61,372 nucleotides of DNA. Source: Candidatus Dietzia intestinigallinarum. GTDB lineage: Bacteria > Actinomycetota > Actinomycetes > Mycobacteriales > Mycobacteriaceae. Every line of letters begins with the position of its first letter. Position 1 is the first letter of the stretch. The position numbers were made by a program, and so were the translations under genes. The notes under the pieces are model-generated. The model made no database searches. It saw only the letters and a program-made list of their open reading frames with translations, and had not been told where the DNA came from. The stretch spans positions 1-61,372 of the forward strand of contig DWWG01000238.1 in the NCBI GenBank assembly GCA_019119875.1. Reading direction: 5' to 3'. Below, one piece after another: positions 52,505 to 61,372 of the stretch.

Positions 52505-53977
52505 TCAGCGCTGGGCGACGTCCGTGGGCCGGACCGGCTCCGGCAGCGCCGTCTCCCCCATCAGATAGCGGTCCACCGCGGCGGCGGCCGACCGGCCCTC
52601 CGCGATCGCCCACACGATGAGCGACTGGCCGCGGCCCATGTCGCCGGCCACGAACACGCCGTCGACGTTGGTGGCCCAGGTGTCATCGCGCCCCACGTTG
52701 CCGCGGTCGGTGAACTCCACCCCCAGGTCCGTGCACAGGCCGGCACGCTGGGCCCCGGTGAACCCCATCGCGAGCAGCACCAGGTCCGCCGGGTACTCGA
52801 AGTCGGTGCCGGGCACGGGCTCGAACCGGCCGTCGACCATCTTCACCTCCGACCCCTTGATCGCGGTGACGTGCCCGCCGGAGCCCACGAACTCGGCGGT
52901 CGACACGCTGTAGACGCGCTCGCCGTTCTCCTCGTGCGCGGAGGCCGTGCGGAACATCAGCGGGTACATCGGCCACGGCGTGGACGCCGCGCGGGTGGCC
53001 GGCGGCCTGGGCATGATCTCGAAACTCTTCACCGACCGGGCGCCCTGGCGGGTCACGGTACCGAGGCAGTCCGCGCCCGTGTCACCGCCGCCGATGATGA
53101 TCACGTGCTTGTCCCGCGCGTGGATCTCCGGCAGCCCGTCGGCGTCGACCACCGGGTCGCCCACCGCCGCCTTGTTCGCCAGCGGCAAAAAGTCCATGGC
53201 CTGGTGGATACCGTCGAGCTCCCGGCCCGGCACCGGCAGGTCACGCCGCAGCGTGGCCCCGCCGCACAGCACGATCGCATCGAACTGCGCACGCAACTGG
53301 GCTGCGGTGATGTCCTTGCCGACGTTGACGCCCGGCCGGAACACCGTGCCCTCCGCCTCCATCTGGGCGAGCCGCCGGTCGAGGACCGACTTCTCCATCT
53401 TGAACTCGGGGATCCCGTAGCGCATGAGCCCGCCGATGCGGTCGTCGCGCTCGAAGACCGTCACCGTGTGCCCGGCTCGCGTGAGCTGCTGCGCCGCGGC
53501 CAGGCCGGCCGGGCCGGAGCCCACCACGGCGACCTCCTGCCCGGTACGCAGGGACGGGATCACCGGCTCCATGCCGCCGCCCGACCAGGCGGTCTCGGCG
53601 ATCTCCACCTCGATCTGCTTGATGGTCACCGGCTCCTGGTTGATCCCCAGGACGCACGACCCCTCGCACGGCGCCGGGCACAGCCGCCCGGTGAACTCGG
53701 GGAAATTGTTGGTGGCGTGGAGCCTGTCCACCGCCGCGTCCCAGCGGCCGCGGTGCACCAGGTCGTTCCACTCCGGGATGATGTTGCCCAGCGGGCAGCC
53801 CTGGTGGCAGAACGGGATGCCGCAGCTCATGCACCGTGACGCCTGCGTCTCCAGCGCGTCGGGCGGCAGGGTCGTGGACTCGTAGACCTCCTTCCAGTCC
53901 ATGATCCGCAGGTCGACCGGGCGACGCCGGGGCAGCTGGCGTTCGGTGTGCTTGAGAAAGCCCTTCGGGTCAGCCAT
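52505..53977 (-). CDS. gltD: Glutamate synthase (NADPH) small subunit
   Basis: Transfers electrons from NADPH through FAD and iron-sulfur centres to GltB. 490 aa. The N-terminal cysteine clusters [16 protein letters not shown] and [12 protein letters not shown] hold two [4Fe-4S] centres. FAD motif [18 protein letters not shown] motif [12 protein letters not shown], and a final [17 protein letters not shown] segment. ATG at 53977 overlaps the gltB stop by 8 nt. Confidence 0.97.
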   Translation of the reverse strand: MADPKGFLKHTERQLPRRRPVDLRIMDWKEVYESTTLPPDALETQASRCMSCGIPFCHQGCPLGNIIPEWNDLVHRGRWDAAVDRLHATNNFPEFTGRLCPAPCEGSCVLGINQEPVTIKQIEVEIAETAWSGGGMEPVIPSLRTGQEVAVVGSGPAGLAAAQQLTRAGHTVTVFERDDRIGGLMRYGIPEFKMEKSVLDRRLAQMEAEGTVFRPGVNVGKDITAAQLRAQFDAIVLCGGATLRRDLPVPGRELDGIHQAMDFLPLANKAAVGDPVVDADGLPEIHARDKHVIIIGGGDTGADCLGTVTRQGARSVKSFEIMPRPPATRAASTPWPMYPLMFRTASAHEENGERVYSVSTAEFVGSGGHVTAIKGSEVKMVDGRFEPVPGTDFEYPADLVLLAMGFTGAQRAGLCTDLGVEFTDRGNVGRDDTWATNVDGVFVAGDMGRGQSLIVWAIAEGRSAAAAVDRYLMGETALPEPVRPTDVAQR

Positions 53978-56900
53978 TTGCGGCCTCCATGATCGCCTCG
54001 TCCACGTTCCGTCCGTCCTTGTTCGCCTGCTCGATGGCCAGCAGGACGCGCTTGTAGTCGCGCGGCATGACCTTGGCGAAGTGATTCACGTTCTGGGCCC
54101 AGCCGCCCAGCAGCTCCCGCCCCCGCGCCGAGCCGGTCTCGTCGACGTGGCGTCGGACGATGCCGTGGAGGAATTCCACGTCGTCGGCGGTGAGCTCCTC
54201 GATGTCGGCGAGGTCGCCGTTGAGGTTGTCCGGCAGTGCGCCGTCGGGGTCGTAGAAGTACGCGATGCCGCCCGACATCCCGGCCGCGACGTTGCGGCCG
54301 GTGGCGCCGAGCACCACGACCCTGCCGCCGGTCATGTACTCGCACGCGTGGTCGCCCACGCCCTCGACCACAGCGACGACGCCGGAGTTGCGCACGCAGA
54401 ACCGCTCGCCCACGATGCCGCGGAGGAACACCTCACCGGCGGTGGCGCCGTAGCAGATCACGTTGCCGGCGATGATGTTGTCCTCGGCCACGAAGTCGGG
54501 GGCGGCGTCCGGCGCCGGGCGGACCACGATCCGGCCACCGGACAGGCCCTTGCCCACGTAGTCGTTGGCGTCGCCGTCCACCCGCAGGGTCACGCCGGGG
54601 GCGAGGAACGCGCCCAGTGAGTTGCCCGCCGACCCGGTGAACGTGAGGTCGATGGAACCGTCCGGCAGCCCCTCGGCGCCGTGGGTCCGGGAGATCTCGT
54701 GGCTGAGCATCGTGCCGACCGAGCGGTTGACGTTGGCGATCGGGTAGGCGCCGGTGACGGGCCCGCGCGAGGGGTCGACGACGACGTCGCGGCAGTCGGC
54801 GATCAGCGTCCTGTCCAGCACGTGCCCGAGTTTGTGGTCCTGCTCCTTCGTGCAGCGCAGGTCCTGGTGCATGAACGGTGACTCCGCCTGCGCGAAGACC
54901 GGCTGGAGATCGAGATTCGCGATGCGCTTGTTGTGGGCGAACGCCCGGGACTTGTCGAGGCACTCCGAGTGGCCGATCGCCTCGTCGAGGGAGCGGAAGC
55001 CCAGCTCGGCGAGGTACTCGCGGACCTCCTCGGCGATGAACTCCATGAAGTTCACCACGTACTCGGCCTTGCCGTTGAACCGCTCCCGCAGCACCGGGTT
55101 CTGGGTGGCCACGCCGACGGGGCAGGTGTCGAGATGGCACACCCGCATCATGACGCAGCCGGCCACCACGAGCGGGGCGGTGGCGAAGCCGAACTCCTCG
55201 GCGCCCAGCAGGGCGGCGACCATCACGTCACGCCCCGTCTTGAGCTGCCCGTCGACCTGCACCACGATCCGGTCGCGCAGGCCGTTGACCAGCAGGGTCT
55301 GCTGGGTCTCGGCCAGGCCGAGCTCCCACGGCCCACCGGCGTGCTTGAGGGAGGTCAGCGGGGAGGCCCCGGTGCCGCCGTCGTGGCCGGAGATGAGCAC
55401 CACGTCGGCGTGCGTCTTGGACACGCCCGTGGCCACGGTGCCGACGCCCTGCTCGGCGACGAGCTTCACGTGGATCCGCGCCTGCGGGTTCGCGTTCTTC
55501 AGGTCGTAGATGAGCTGCGCCAGGTCCTCGATCGAGTAGATGTCGTGGTGCGGCGGCGGGGAGATGAGTCCGACGCCGGGCGTGGAGCCGCGGACCTCGG
55601 CGACCCACGGATACACCTTGTTCGGCGGGAGCTGGCCGCCCTCACCGGGCTTGGCACCCTGGGCCATCTTGATCTGGATGTCGGTGCAGTTGGCCAGGTA
55701 GTGGCTGGTCACACCGAACCGCCCGGAGGCGACCTGCTTGATGGCCGAGCGCCGCCAGTCACCGTTCGGGTCCGGGGTGAAGCGGTCGGTCGACTCGCCG
55801 CCCTCGCCCGAGTTGGAGCGGGCGTGCAGGCGGTTCATGGCGATCGCCAGGGTCTCGTGCGCCTCGGCCGAGATGGAGCCGTAGCTCATCGCCCCGGTCG
55901 AGAAGCGCTTGACGATCTCCGAGACCGGCTCGACCTCCTCGATCGGCACGGGCGGGCGGTCGCCGGTGAGCTCGAACAGGCCGCGCAGGGTGGCCAGTCG
56001 CTCGGACTGGTCGTCGACCAGGCGCGTGTACTCCTTGAAGATCTCGTATCGGCCCGACCGGGTGGAGTGCTGGAGCTTGAACACCGTGTCCGGATTGAAC
56101 AGGTGGTATTCGCCCTCGCGGCGCCACTGGTACTCGCCGCCGATCTCGAGTTCGCGGTGCGCGGCCTCCTCGGGGCGCGGCAGGAACGCGAAGCGGTGGC
56201 GGCGGGCCACGTCGCCCGCGATCTCCTCCAGGCCGATGCCGTCGATGGGGCTGATCGAGCCGGTGAAGTACTCGTCGCACAGTTCCTGCGACAGTCCGGT
56301 GACGTCGAACAGCTGGGCGCCGGTGTACGAGGCCAGGGTGGAGATGCCCATCTTGGACATCACCTTGAGCACGCCCTTGGCTGCCGCCCTGCGGTAGTTG
56401 GCGTAGGCGACCTCGGTCTCCACGCCGGTGAGCTCGCCGGTCTTGACGAGCTCGTCGATCGACTCGAACGCCATGTACGGGTTGATGGCCTCGGCGCCGT
56501 AGCCGAAGAGCACCGCCATGTGGTGGACCTCGCGGGCGTCGCCCGACTCGACCACCAGCCCGACCCTGGTGCGGGTCTTCTCCCTCACGAGGTGGTGGTG
56601 GACGGCCGAGGTCAGCAGCAGCGACGGGATGGGCGCATTGCGCTCGTCCGACTCACGGTCGGACAGCACGATGATCGACGCGCCGTCTTCGATGGCCCGG
56701 GAGACCTCGCGCCGGATCCGGTCCAGCGCGATCCGCAGGCCGCGCCCGGCGTGGGCGACGTTGTACAGGCCCCGCACCACGACGGACTTCAGTCCCGGGC
56801 GGGTGTCGCCGGCGGCCATCAGCGTGGTGAGCTCGGTGTTGCCGAGGATCGGGTTGTCCAGGCGGATCTGGCGACACGAGTCCGGCCCCGGGTTGATCAG

Positions 56901-58571
56901 GTCGCCCTCGGGTCCGAGGGTCACGCCGTAGCTGGTGACGAGCTCCTCGCGGATCGCGTCGAGCGGCGGGTTGGTGACCTGCGCGAAACGCTGGGCGAAG
57001 AAGTCGAACAGCATCCGGGACCGCTGGGACAGGACCGGCAGCGGGGTGTCGGTGCCCATCGATCCGATCGCCTCGGCGCCGGTGGCGGCCATCGGAGAGA
57101 CGAGCAGCCGCAGCTCCTCCTCGGTGAACCCGAACACCCGCTGGCGCAGCACCACGCGCTCATGACTCATGATCTCGTGGCTCACCGCGGGCAGATCCCC
57201 GAGTCGGGTGATGCCGTCGTCGAGCCAGGTGCGGTACGGGTGCTCGGCGGCGAGGGAGGTCTTGATCTCCTCGTCGTCGATGATCCGGCCCTGCTCGGTG
57301 TCGACCAGGAACATCCGCCCCGGCCGCAGGCGCGTCTTGGTGACGACCTTGTCCTGCGGGATGTCGAGCACGCCCACCTCGGAGGCCATCACGACCAGCC
57401 CGTCGTCCGTCACCCAGATGCGGGAGGGGCGCAGGCCGTTGCGGTCGAGGACGGCGCCGATCACGGTGCCGTCGGTGAACGTGATGGAGGCCGGGCCGTC
57501 CCAGGCCTCCATGAGCGAGGCGTGGAACTCGTAGAACGCCCGCTTGGCGGGGTCCATCATCTCGTGCCGCTCCCAGGCCTCGGGGACCATCATCAGCACG
57601 GCGTGCGGCAGGGACCGCCCGGCGAGGGTCAGCAGCTCGAGCGCCTCGTCGAAGCGGGCCGTGTCCGATCCGCCGGGGGTGCAGATCGGCAACGCCGCCT
57701 GCAGGTCCTCGATGTGCTCGCTGGTCATCAGTGATTCGCGGGCCCGCATCCAGTTCTCGTTGCCGCGCGCGGTGTTGATCTCACCGTTGTGCGCGACGTA
57801 GCGGAACGGGTGCGCGAGCGGCCAGGCCGGGAACGTGTTGGTGGAGAACCGGGAGTGCACGATCCCCAGTGCCGACTCCACGCGCTCGTCCTGCAGGTCG
57901 AGGTAGAAGTCAGGGAGCTGCTTCTCGGTGAGCATCCCCTTGTAGACCATCGTGCGCGGGCTCAGCGACGGGAAGTAGACCGTCTCGGAGCCGAGGTCAC
58001 CCATGCCCGGGCCCTTGCTGCCCAGTTCGTGCTCGCACCGCTTGCGCACCACGAAGCACCTGCGCTCGAGGTCGATCCCGGTGAGCAGCGTGCCGTCGGG
58101 GCCGGCGGCCTTGACGAAGATCTGGTGGATCGTCGGTTGCGCATCTCGCGCGATCGCCCCGACCGAGGTGTCGTCGACCGGGACCTCACGCCAGCCGATC
58201 ACGCTGACGCCCTGTTCAGCGGCTATCCGCTCGACCATCCGCATGGCGTCCATCGCCAGCATCCGTGACTGCGGGAGAAAACAAAGGCCGGTTGCATACG
58301 CACCGGCCTGGGGTAGTTCTGTGTTCTGCTCCTCACGCATCACCTCGCGGAGGAACAGATCCGGTATCTGGATCAACAAGCCCGTGCCGTCACCGGTGTT
58401 GGCCTCGGCGCCCACGGCGCCTCGGTGCTCGAGGTTCACCAGCGCGGCGATCGCCTTCTCGACGATGTCCCGGGACTGACGTCCGTACATGTCCACCACG
58501 AACGCCACACCACAGGAGTCGTGTTCGTGTTCCGGGCGGTACAGGCCTTGGGGGCCGGGAGTCGTCTGCAT
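53970..58571 (-). CDS. gltB: Glutamate synthase (NADPH) large subunit
   Basis: Makes two glutamates from glutamine and 2-oxoglutarate. 1533 aa from the ATG at 58571 (GAAGG upstream). The class II glutamine amidotransferase nucleophile is Cys20 in [16 protein letters not shown], exposed after processing. The FMN-binding alpha/beta barrel and the [3Fe-4S] cluster loop [20 protein letters not shown] are intact. The C-terminal beta-helix begins near the [12 protein letters not shown] segment. An in-frame extension to 58733 has no family support. gltB precedes gltD, the normal order. Confidence 0.97.
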   Translation of the reverse strand: MQTTPGPQGLYRPEHEHDSCGVAFVVDMYGRQSRDIVEKAIAALVNLEHRGAVGAEANTGDGTGLLIQIPDLFLREVMREEQNTELPQAGAYATGLCFLPQSRMLAMDAMRMVERIAAEQGVSVIGWREVPVDDTSVGAIARDAQPTIHQIFVKAAGPDGTLLTGIDLERRCFVVRKRCEHELGSKGPGMGDLGSETVYFPSLSPRTMVYKGMLTEKQLPDFYLDLQDERVESALGIVHSRFSTNTFPAWPLAHPFRYVAHNGEINTARGNENWMRARESLMTSEHIEDLQAALPICTPGGSDTARFDEALELLTLAGRSLPHAVLMMVPEAWERHEMMDPAKRAFYEFHASLMEAWDGPASITFTDGTVIGAVLDRNGLRPSRIWVTDDGLVVMASEVGVLDIPQDKVVTKTRLRPGRMFLVDTEQGRIIDDEEIKTSLAAEHPYRTWLDDGITRLGDLPAVSHEIMSHERVVLRQRVFGFTEEELRLLVSPMAATGAEAIGSMGTDTPLPVLSQRSRMLFDFFAQRFAQVTNPPLDAIREELVTSYGVTLGPEGDLINPGPDSCRQIRLDNPILGNTELTTLMAAGDTRPGLKSVVVRGLYNVAHAGRGLRIALDRIRREVSRAIEDGASIIVLSDRESDERNAPIPSLLLTSAVHHHLVREKTRTRVGLVVESGDAREVHHMAVLFGYGAEAINPYMAFESIDELVKTGELTGVETEVAYANYRRAAAKGVLKVMSKMGISTLASYTGAQLFDVTGLSQELCDEYFTGSISPIDGIGLEEIAGDVARRHRFAFLPRPEEAAHRELEIGGEYQWRREGEYHLFNPDTVFKLQHSTRSGRYEIFKEYTRLVDDQSERLATLRGLFELTGDRPPVPIEEVEPVSEIVKRFSTGAMSYGSISAEAHETLAIAMNRLHARSNSGEGGESTDRFTPDPNGDWRRSAIKQVASGRFGVTSHYLANCTDIQIKMAQGAKPGEGGQLPPNKVYPWVAEVRGSTPGVGLISPPPHHDIYSIEDLAQLIYDLKNANPQARIHVKLVAEQGVGTVATGVSKTHADVVLISGHDGGTGASPLTSLKHAGGPWELGLAETQQTLLVNGLRDRIVVQVDGQLKTGRDVMVAALLGAEEFGFATAPLVVAGCVMMRVCHLDTCPVGVATQNPVLRERFNGKAEYVVNFMEFIAEEVREYLAELGFRSLDEAIGHSECLDKSRAFAHNKRIANLDLQPVFAQAESPFMHQDLRCTKEQDHKLGHVLDRTLIADCRDVVVDPSRGPVTGAYPIANVNRSVGTMLSHEISRTHGAEGLPDGSIDLTFTGSAGNSLGAFLAPGVTLRVDGDANDYVGKGLSGGRIVVRPAPDAAPDFVAEDNIIAGNVICYGATAGEVFLRGIVGERFCVRNSGVVAVVEGVGDHACEYMTGGRVVVLGATGRNVAAGMSGGIAYFYDPDGALPDNLNGDLADIEELTADDVEFLHGIVRRHVDETGSARGRELLGGWAQNVNHFAKVMPRDYKRVLLAIEQANKDGRNVDEAIMEAANG

Positions 58572-58801
58572 CTGTTCGCCTTCGCTTGTCGACGGGCGGA
58601 CTCCGCGGTCGCTGGAGCGCCCGTACTCAGAGAACCGGGGCTCTCTGGCCGGAAAATAATATGGGAAAAGGGGGCTAGTCACACAAGTCGGCGAAGTCAA
58701 GCCGTGGCCCTTGACGTGGGAACCAGGTTCCACCTTGTGAGATTTCTCTCAGGGGTACGCCATCGCATGCACCGCCCGGGCCGCTTCGGTCGCAGACCTG
58801 A
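58572..58801 (-). promoter_or_regulatory. gltB promoter region with two dyads
   Basis: Contains GGAACC-A-GGTTCC (58719-58731) and TGAGA-TTTC-TCTCA (58738-58751), plus an AT-rich patch (58655-58672) that on the minus strand reads ATATTATTTTCC and could supply a -10. A third pairing joins AGAGAACC (58627-58634) with GGCTCTCT (58637-58644). I could not match the AmtR or GlnR sites I remember, so the regulator is open. Confidence 0.4.
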
Positions 58802-59392
58802 TCAACGCAGTGGCGGCAATGGCGGCAGCTCGGCCGCCGCTGCCGCGCCCCCGTCCCGCTCACCGGTCATGGCGAGGAGCACGGTGAGCGCGGCGCCGTG
58901 AGCGGTGGCGGCATCGGAGCCGGTCGCGTCGGCCCGGCCTGCACCCGAGCCGGGAAGCCCGGGTGGCGCGGCGTCGGGGTCCGCACCACCATCCGCGTCG
59001 AGCACGGTCCGGAGCGGTTCGAGCGACCCGACGCCCTCGATGCCCGGCGGTGCACCGACCGCCGGTGCAGGCGCCTGCGAACCACCGGCCACCGGGTCGC
59101 CGTCCCAGGATCCGCTGCCCGACGGTGGAGGCAGCGCACGCTGCGCTTCACCCCGTGCGTCGGACGAGCCGGCCGCGGCGCTCGACTTCGCGTCCGACAC
59201 GACCTCGTCGAGCGACCCGGGCTCGGGGAACAATCCGCCGGGCGGGGTCAACACGGACTCGACGTCCGGACCGAGGCCGGAACCGAGGGACCCCGTCTGC
59301 GCCGCGGCGACTCCCGTCGATACACCCAGGGCCAGAACCGCGCCGCCACCGACGGCGATCACGCGAAGGTGAAGAGGGTTCGTCATCGACAT
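58802..59392 (-). CDS. Secreted Pro/Gly/Asp-rich protein, unknown
   Basis: 196 aa from ATG 59392. A signal peptide (ALGVSTGVAAAQ) is followed by low-complexity segments (GSGSWDGDPVAGGSQAP). Little secondary structure is expected except a C-terminal helix AAATAHGAALTVLLAM-like stretch. In composition it resembles the other secreted proteins at 46381 and 50633. Upstream, TTAACT and TAGACT form a possible promoter around the dyad CTGTGAC-CTCG-GTAACAG (59478-59495). Confidence 0.55.
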   Translation of the reverse strand: MSMTNPLHLRVIAVGGGAVLALGVSTGVAAAQTGSLGSGLGPDVESVLTPPGGLFPEPGSLDEVVSDAKSSAAAGSSDARGEAQRALPPPSGSGSWDGDPVAGGSQAPAPAVGAPPGIEGVGSLEPLRTVLDADGGADPDAAPPGLPGSGAGRADATGSDAATAHGAALTVLLAMTGERDGGAAAAAELPPLPPLR

Positions 59393-59658
59393 GTCCGGTC
59401 TCGATTCTCTCGCGGCCCGGCCGGGCACCGGACCCTGTGCGCACCGGCCCACCAGCCATTTGCACGCCCTCAGTCTACTGTTACCGAGGTCACAGTTAAA
59501 GGCTCAGTCGCCGCCATCAGGGGCTTGGACGCGCCAACGCGCCCGCGCGGAGGCCTCGGGACTGCCAAGGTTATGGGAGGTCGGGCGCGGCATGTCACGC
59601 ACGCTCCCGATCGTGACCAACGGAAAGGCGGTGCCCGGCACCGGGGAACGAGGACAGG

Positions 59659-60867
59659 GTGACCGACGCCAGAGCGGCCGAACTGATCGCCGGTGACGAA
59701 ACGTTGCATCGTCGCGGTATCGGATACCTGCGCGAGCAGCAGGCAGCGGCCGACGTACCGGCCGGGTTGAGCCGCCGCGGGGTCCTGTACGCCCTCAGGC
59801 GGGCACTGCCGAAATTCAACTCCGACAGCTGCATGGACCTGGCCTCGGGCCTGACCTACCACGCCGTGCTGTCGCTCCTGCCCGCCATGATCGTGCTGGT
59901 CTCGTTGCTGGGTGTGTTCGGTCGCGGCGACGAGACGGTCCAGGCGGTGATGCAGCTGCTCAACGATTCGGTGCCGCAGACCACCGTCGATTTCCTGCGC
60001 GGGCCGGTGGAGAGCCTGGTGCGCACGGACCTCGCCGGCTTCGCACTCGTGGCGGGACTGCTCGGCGCGCTCTGGACCGCGTCCAGCTATGTCGGCGCGT
60101 TCGGCCGGGCGCTCAACCGCATCTACAACGTCGGCGAGGGCCGCCCGTTCTGGTGGCGGCGGCCCGCGTTCATGCTGCTCACCGCCCTGCTGGTGGTCCT
60201 CATGGCCTGCGCCGGGCTCATCCTCACCCTCACCGGCGGGTTGGCGGAGAAGGTATTCCAGTTCGTCGGTCTGGGCGACGTGGCGCTCACCGCGTGGAAG
60301 CTGCTCAAGTGGCCGGCCCTGCTGGCCATCGTGGTGTTGGTCGTGGGAATCCTCTACCAACTCACACCGAACGTCCGCAGGCCGCATTTCCGCTACCTGT
60401 CCCCCGGCACGGTCGTCGCCATGGTGGTGACCTTCGCCGGCGGGTGGGGGTTCAGCTTCTACGCCTCCCACTTCGGCAACTACAACGCCACCTACGGCTC
60501 ACTGGCCGGCGCGATCATCTTCCTGTTCCTCATCTGGATCTCGAACAACGCCCTGCTGCTGGGTGCCGAGATCGACTCCGAACTGCTGCGCGCCCGCCTG
60601 CTGATCTCCGGCGTCGAGGCCGAGGAGGAGATCCCGCTGCCCCTGCGTGACGCGACGTCGATCATCAAGGCCCACCGCCAGCACGCCACCGTGGTCGCCG
60701 AGGGCGCCGAGCTCCGCCACGCGGCCGCACCGCCACACGAACCACCGCCTAAGGCCCCAGCGTCACAGGAGCCACCGCCACAGGCCCCGGCGTCACACGA
60801 ACCACCGCCACATGCCTCAGCGTCACAGGAGCCACCGCCACAGGCCCCGGCGTCACACGAACTTTAG
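59659..60867 (+). CDS. YihY/BrkB-family membrane protein with repeat tail
   Basis: 402 aa. YihY signature: the N-terminal segment ALPKFNSDSCMDLASGLTYH precedes six TM helices; LWTASSYVGAFGRALNRIYN, then WWRRPAFMLLTALLVVLM and the last TM with ATYGSLAGAIIFLFLIWISN. The role of the family is unknown despite the old RNase BN name. The C-terminal 45 residues are a Pro-rich tail made of four 10-residue repeats (PPPQAPASHE type) encoded by 30-bp units. GTG start at 59659 with GAGGACAGG upstream. Confidence 0.9.
   Translation: MTDARAAELIAGDETLHRRGIGYLREQQAAADVPAGLSRRGVLYALRRALPKFNSDSCMDLASGLTYHAVLSLLPAMIVLVSLLGVFGRGDETVQAVMQLLNDSVPQTTVDFLRGPVESLVRTDLAGFALVAGLLGALWTASSYVGAFGRALNRIYNVGEGRPFWWRRPAFMLLTALLVVLMACAGLILTLTGGLAEKVFQFVGLGDVALTAWKLLKWPALLAIVVLVVGILYQLTPNVRRPHFRYLSPGTVVAMVVTFAGGWGFSFYASHFGNYNATYGSLAGAIIFLFLIWISNNALLLGAEIDSELLRARLLISGVEAEEEIPLPLRDATSIIKAHRQHATVVAEGAELRHAAAPPHEPPPKAPASQEPPPQAPASHEPPPHASASQEPPPQAPASHEL
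60742..60861 (+). repeat. Four 30-bp in-frame tandem repeats at the 3' end of the YihY gene
   Basis: Units begin at 60742, 60772, 60802 and 60832. Units 2 and 4 are identical, and 1 and 3 share three of their few differences, so the pattern is a 60-bp double unit repeated. Each encodes PPPxAxASxE. Confidence 0.9.
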
Positions 60868-60870
60868 TGA

Positions 60871-60908
60871 CACCACTGCGGTAAAAGCCCGAAAATCTCG
60901 CAGTGGTG
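60871..60908. terminator. Hairpin between convergent genes at the right end
   Basis: CACCACTGCG (60871-60880) pairs perfectly with CGCAGTGGTG (60899-60908) around an AT-rich 18-nt loop; the arms extend 3 nt with one mismatch. It starts 4 nt after the YihY stop codon. Confidence 0.75.
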
Positions 60909-60949
60909 CCACCAAAGATCACACTGATGTCTACACAACGGTGAGCGGT

Positions 60950-61122
60950 GAGCTGTCCGCGGAATGATCGGCGGCCGAACTGCGGGCGGCGGGCCCTGGG
61001 CGACGCTGCGAGGCAGTGGGCGGCCGGTGCACGGCTGGGCGGTGAGCGGTGAGCGGCGGCGAGCGGTGAGCGGCGGCGAGCGGTGAGCGGCGGCGAGCTA
61101 CCCGCGGAAAGATCGGCGGCCG
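60950..61122. repeat. Duplicated gene end flanking three 17-bp tandem repeats
   Basis: A 28-bp sequence around GAGCTGTCCGCGGAATGATC (60950-60977) recurs with four mismatches at 61095-61122, where it is the stop codon region of the minus-strand gene. Between them are three exact copies of GAGCGGTGAGCGGCGGC at 61044-61060, 61061-61077 and 61078-61094. The 17-bp unit is not a multiple of three, so it is non-coding. Confidence 0.75.
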
Positions 61123-61372
61123 GCCGATGGACGGACGGCGAGAGGTTGGCTGGCGAGCGGCTGGCTCGCGAGGGGTTGGCTCGCGTGGGGCTGACCGGCG
61201 AGCGGCTGGCTCGCGAGAGGTTGGCTCGCGTGGGGCTGGCTGGCGAGGGGTCCGTCGGTCTGAGGCCGGCTGGAGTGCTGTCGGCCGGCCAGCCCACGAT
61301 TGGCGGTGGCTTCGCGGATCCCGGGGACCGAGGCGGGGATGACGACGGGGCCGCCGAGCTCGGGGTCCAGGA
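61098..61372 (-). CDS. C-terminus of an unknown protein with PLASQ pentapeptide repeats, cut by window edge
   Basis: Reading the minus strand from 61370, the frame is open to TAG at 61098-61100 (90 codons) with strongly GC-biased third positions, which supports coding. It begins LDPELGGPVVIPASVPGIRE, a folded-looking segment, then a tail of about eight pentapeptides PLASQ/PHASQ/PLAGQ encoded by 15-bp units within a 45-bp super-unit. The start lies outside the window and the family is not recognised. It converges on the YihY gene. Confidence 0.65.
   Translation of the reverse strand, partial: LDPELGGPVVIPASVPGIREATANRGLAGRQHSSRPQTDGPLASQPHASQPLASQPLAGQPHASQPLASQPLASQPLAVRPSAGRRSFRG

Noticed and set aside
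54933..57734. 933-codon plus-strand open frame opposite gltB
   Set aside because: The opposite strand is an intact glutamate synthase; the frame is rich in Gly, His and Arg with no fold signals.
53970..58733. gltB starting at 58733
   Set aside because: The extension crosses the promoter region; the amidotransferase Cys is normally within about 25 residues of the start, as with ATG 58571.
60749..61297. 182-codon minus-strand frame across the YihY repeat tail and the right-end repeats
   Set aside because: It is built from both repeat arrays in a frame without third-position GC bias. The neighbouring minus frame ending at 61098 has the bias and a folded-looking start.
61127..61342. Plus-strand frame of Arg/Gly/Trp repeats
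   Set aside because: Antisense to the PLASQ-repeat gene; repeats always give open frames on both strands.

Overview
The window looks like a chromosomal segment of a high-GC mycolic-acid actinomycete (order Mycobacteriales), most like Dietzia. GC is roughly 70% or more by eye, GTG and TTG starts are common, and there is an arabinogalactan/mycolate cell-wall cluster. Gene order follows the Mycobacterium tuberculosis Rv3804c-Rv3859c block as I remember it: mycolyltransferase, aftB, ubiA, PAP2, glfT2, glf, PGRP amidase, HAD, PlsC, then serS, a septum-type protein, a zincin, a histidine phosphatase, pheA, LCP, glpQ1, a DUF4328-type gene, sodA, rraA, gltD and gltB. The genus call is inference; no rRNA gene is present to settle it.

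Layout: 1-6009 (minus) is the end of the arabinogalactan operon. It makes the decaprenyl-phosphate arabinose donor (ubiA, PAP2), the galactan (glfT2) and the terminal arabinose (aftB), and runs into the signal peptide of a secreted mycolyltransferase cut by the window edge. 6180-12340 is an insertion between glfT2 and glf, which are usually neighbours. It holds a lower-GC P-loop GTPase-like gene with an unusual architecture, a cyclophilin lipoprotein, a TPM-like membrane protein and a two-TM protein that looks like a SAVED (double CARF-like) sensor. 12343-18661 returns to the conserved block (glf, PGRP amidase, HAD, PlsC, thioesterase). 18977-24527 is serS to pheA plus small genes. 24610-32195 holds membrane and envelope genes (CPBP protease, LCP ligase, GDPD, DUF families). 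32474-35590 holds stress genes (cold shock, MsrA, Nudix, SodA). 35731-46390 is mixed metabolism: a Tat-exported ceramidase, SDRs, a RecB-like nuclease, CopC, an aldehyde dehydrogenase, a TipA-like MerR regulator and a DUF305 lipoprotein. 46381-61372 holds secreted proteins, a PLD/cardiolipin synthase coupled to a degenerate amidohydrolase, rraA, gltBD, YihY and a truncated gene at the right edge.

Most interesting: the 6-kb islet in the cell-wall cluster, with its GTPase and orphan 2TM-SAVED-like protein. Next come an allantoinase-like protein that has lost every metal ligand I can place, a set of fourteen apparently leaderless genes with TANNNT (often TAGGCT) 6-8 nt before the start codon, perfect palindromes between convergent genes, and in-frame minisatellites at the 3' ends of two convergent genes at the right edge. 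I see no tRNA, rRNA, CRISPR array, insertion sequence, integrase or replication origin.
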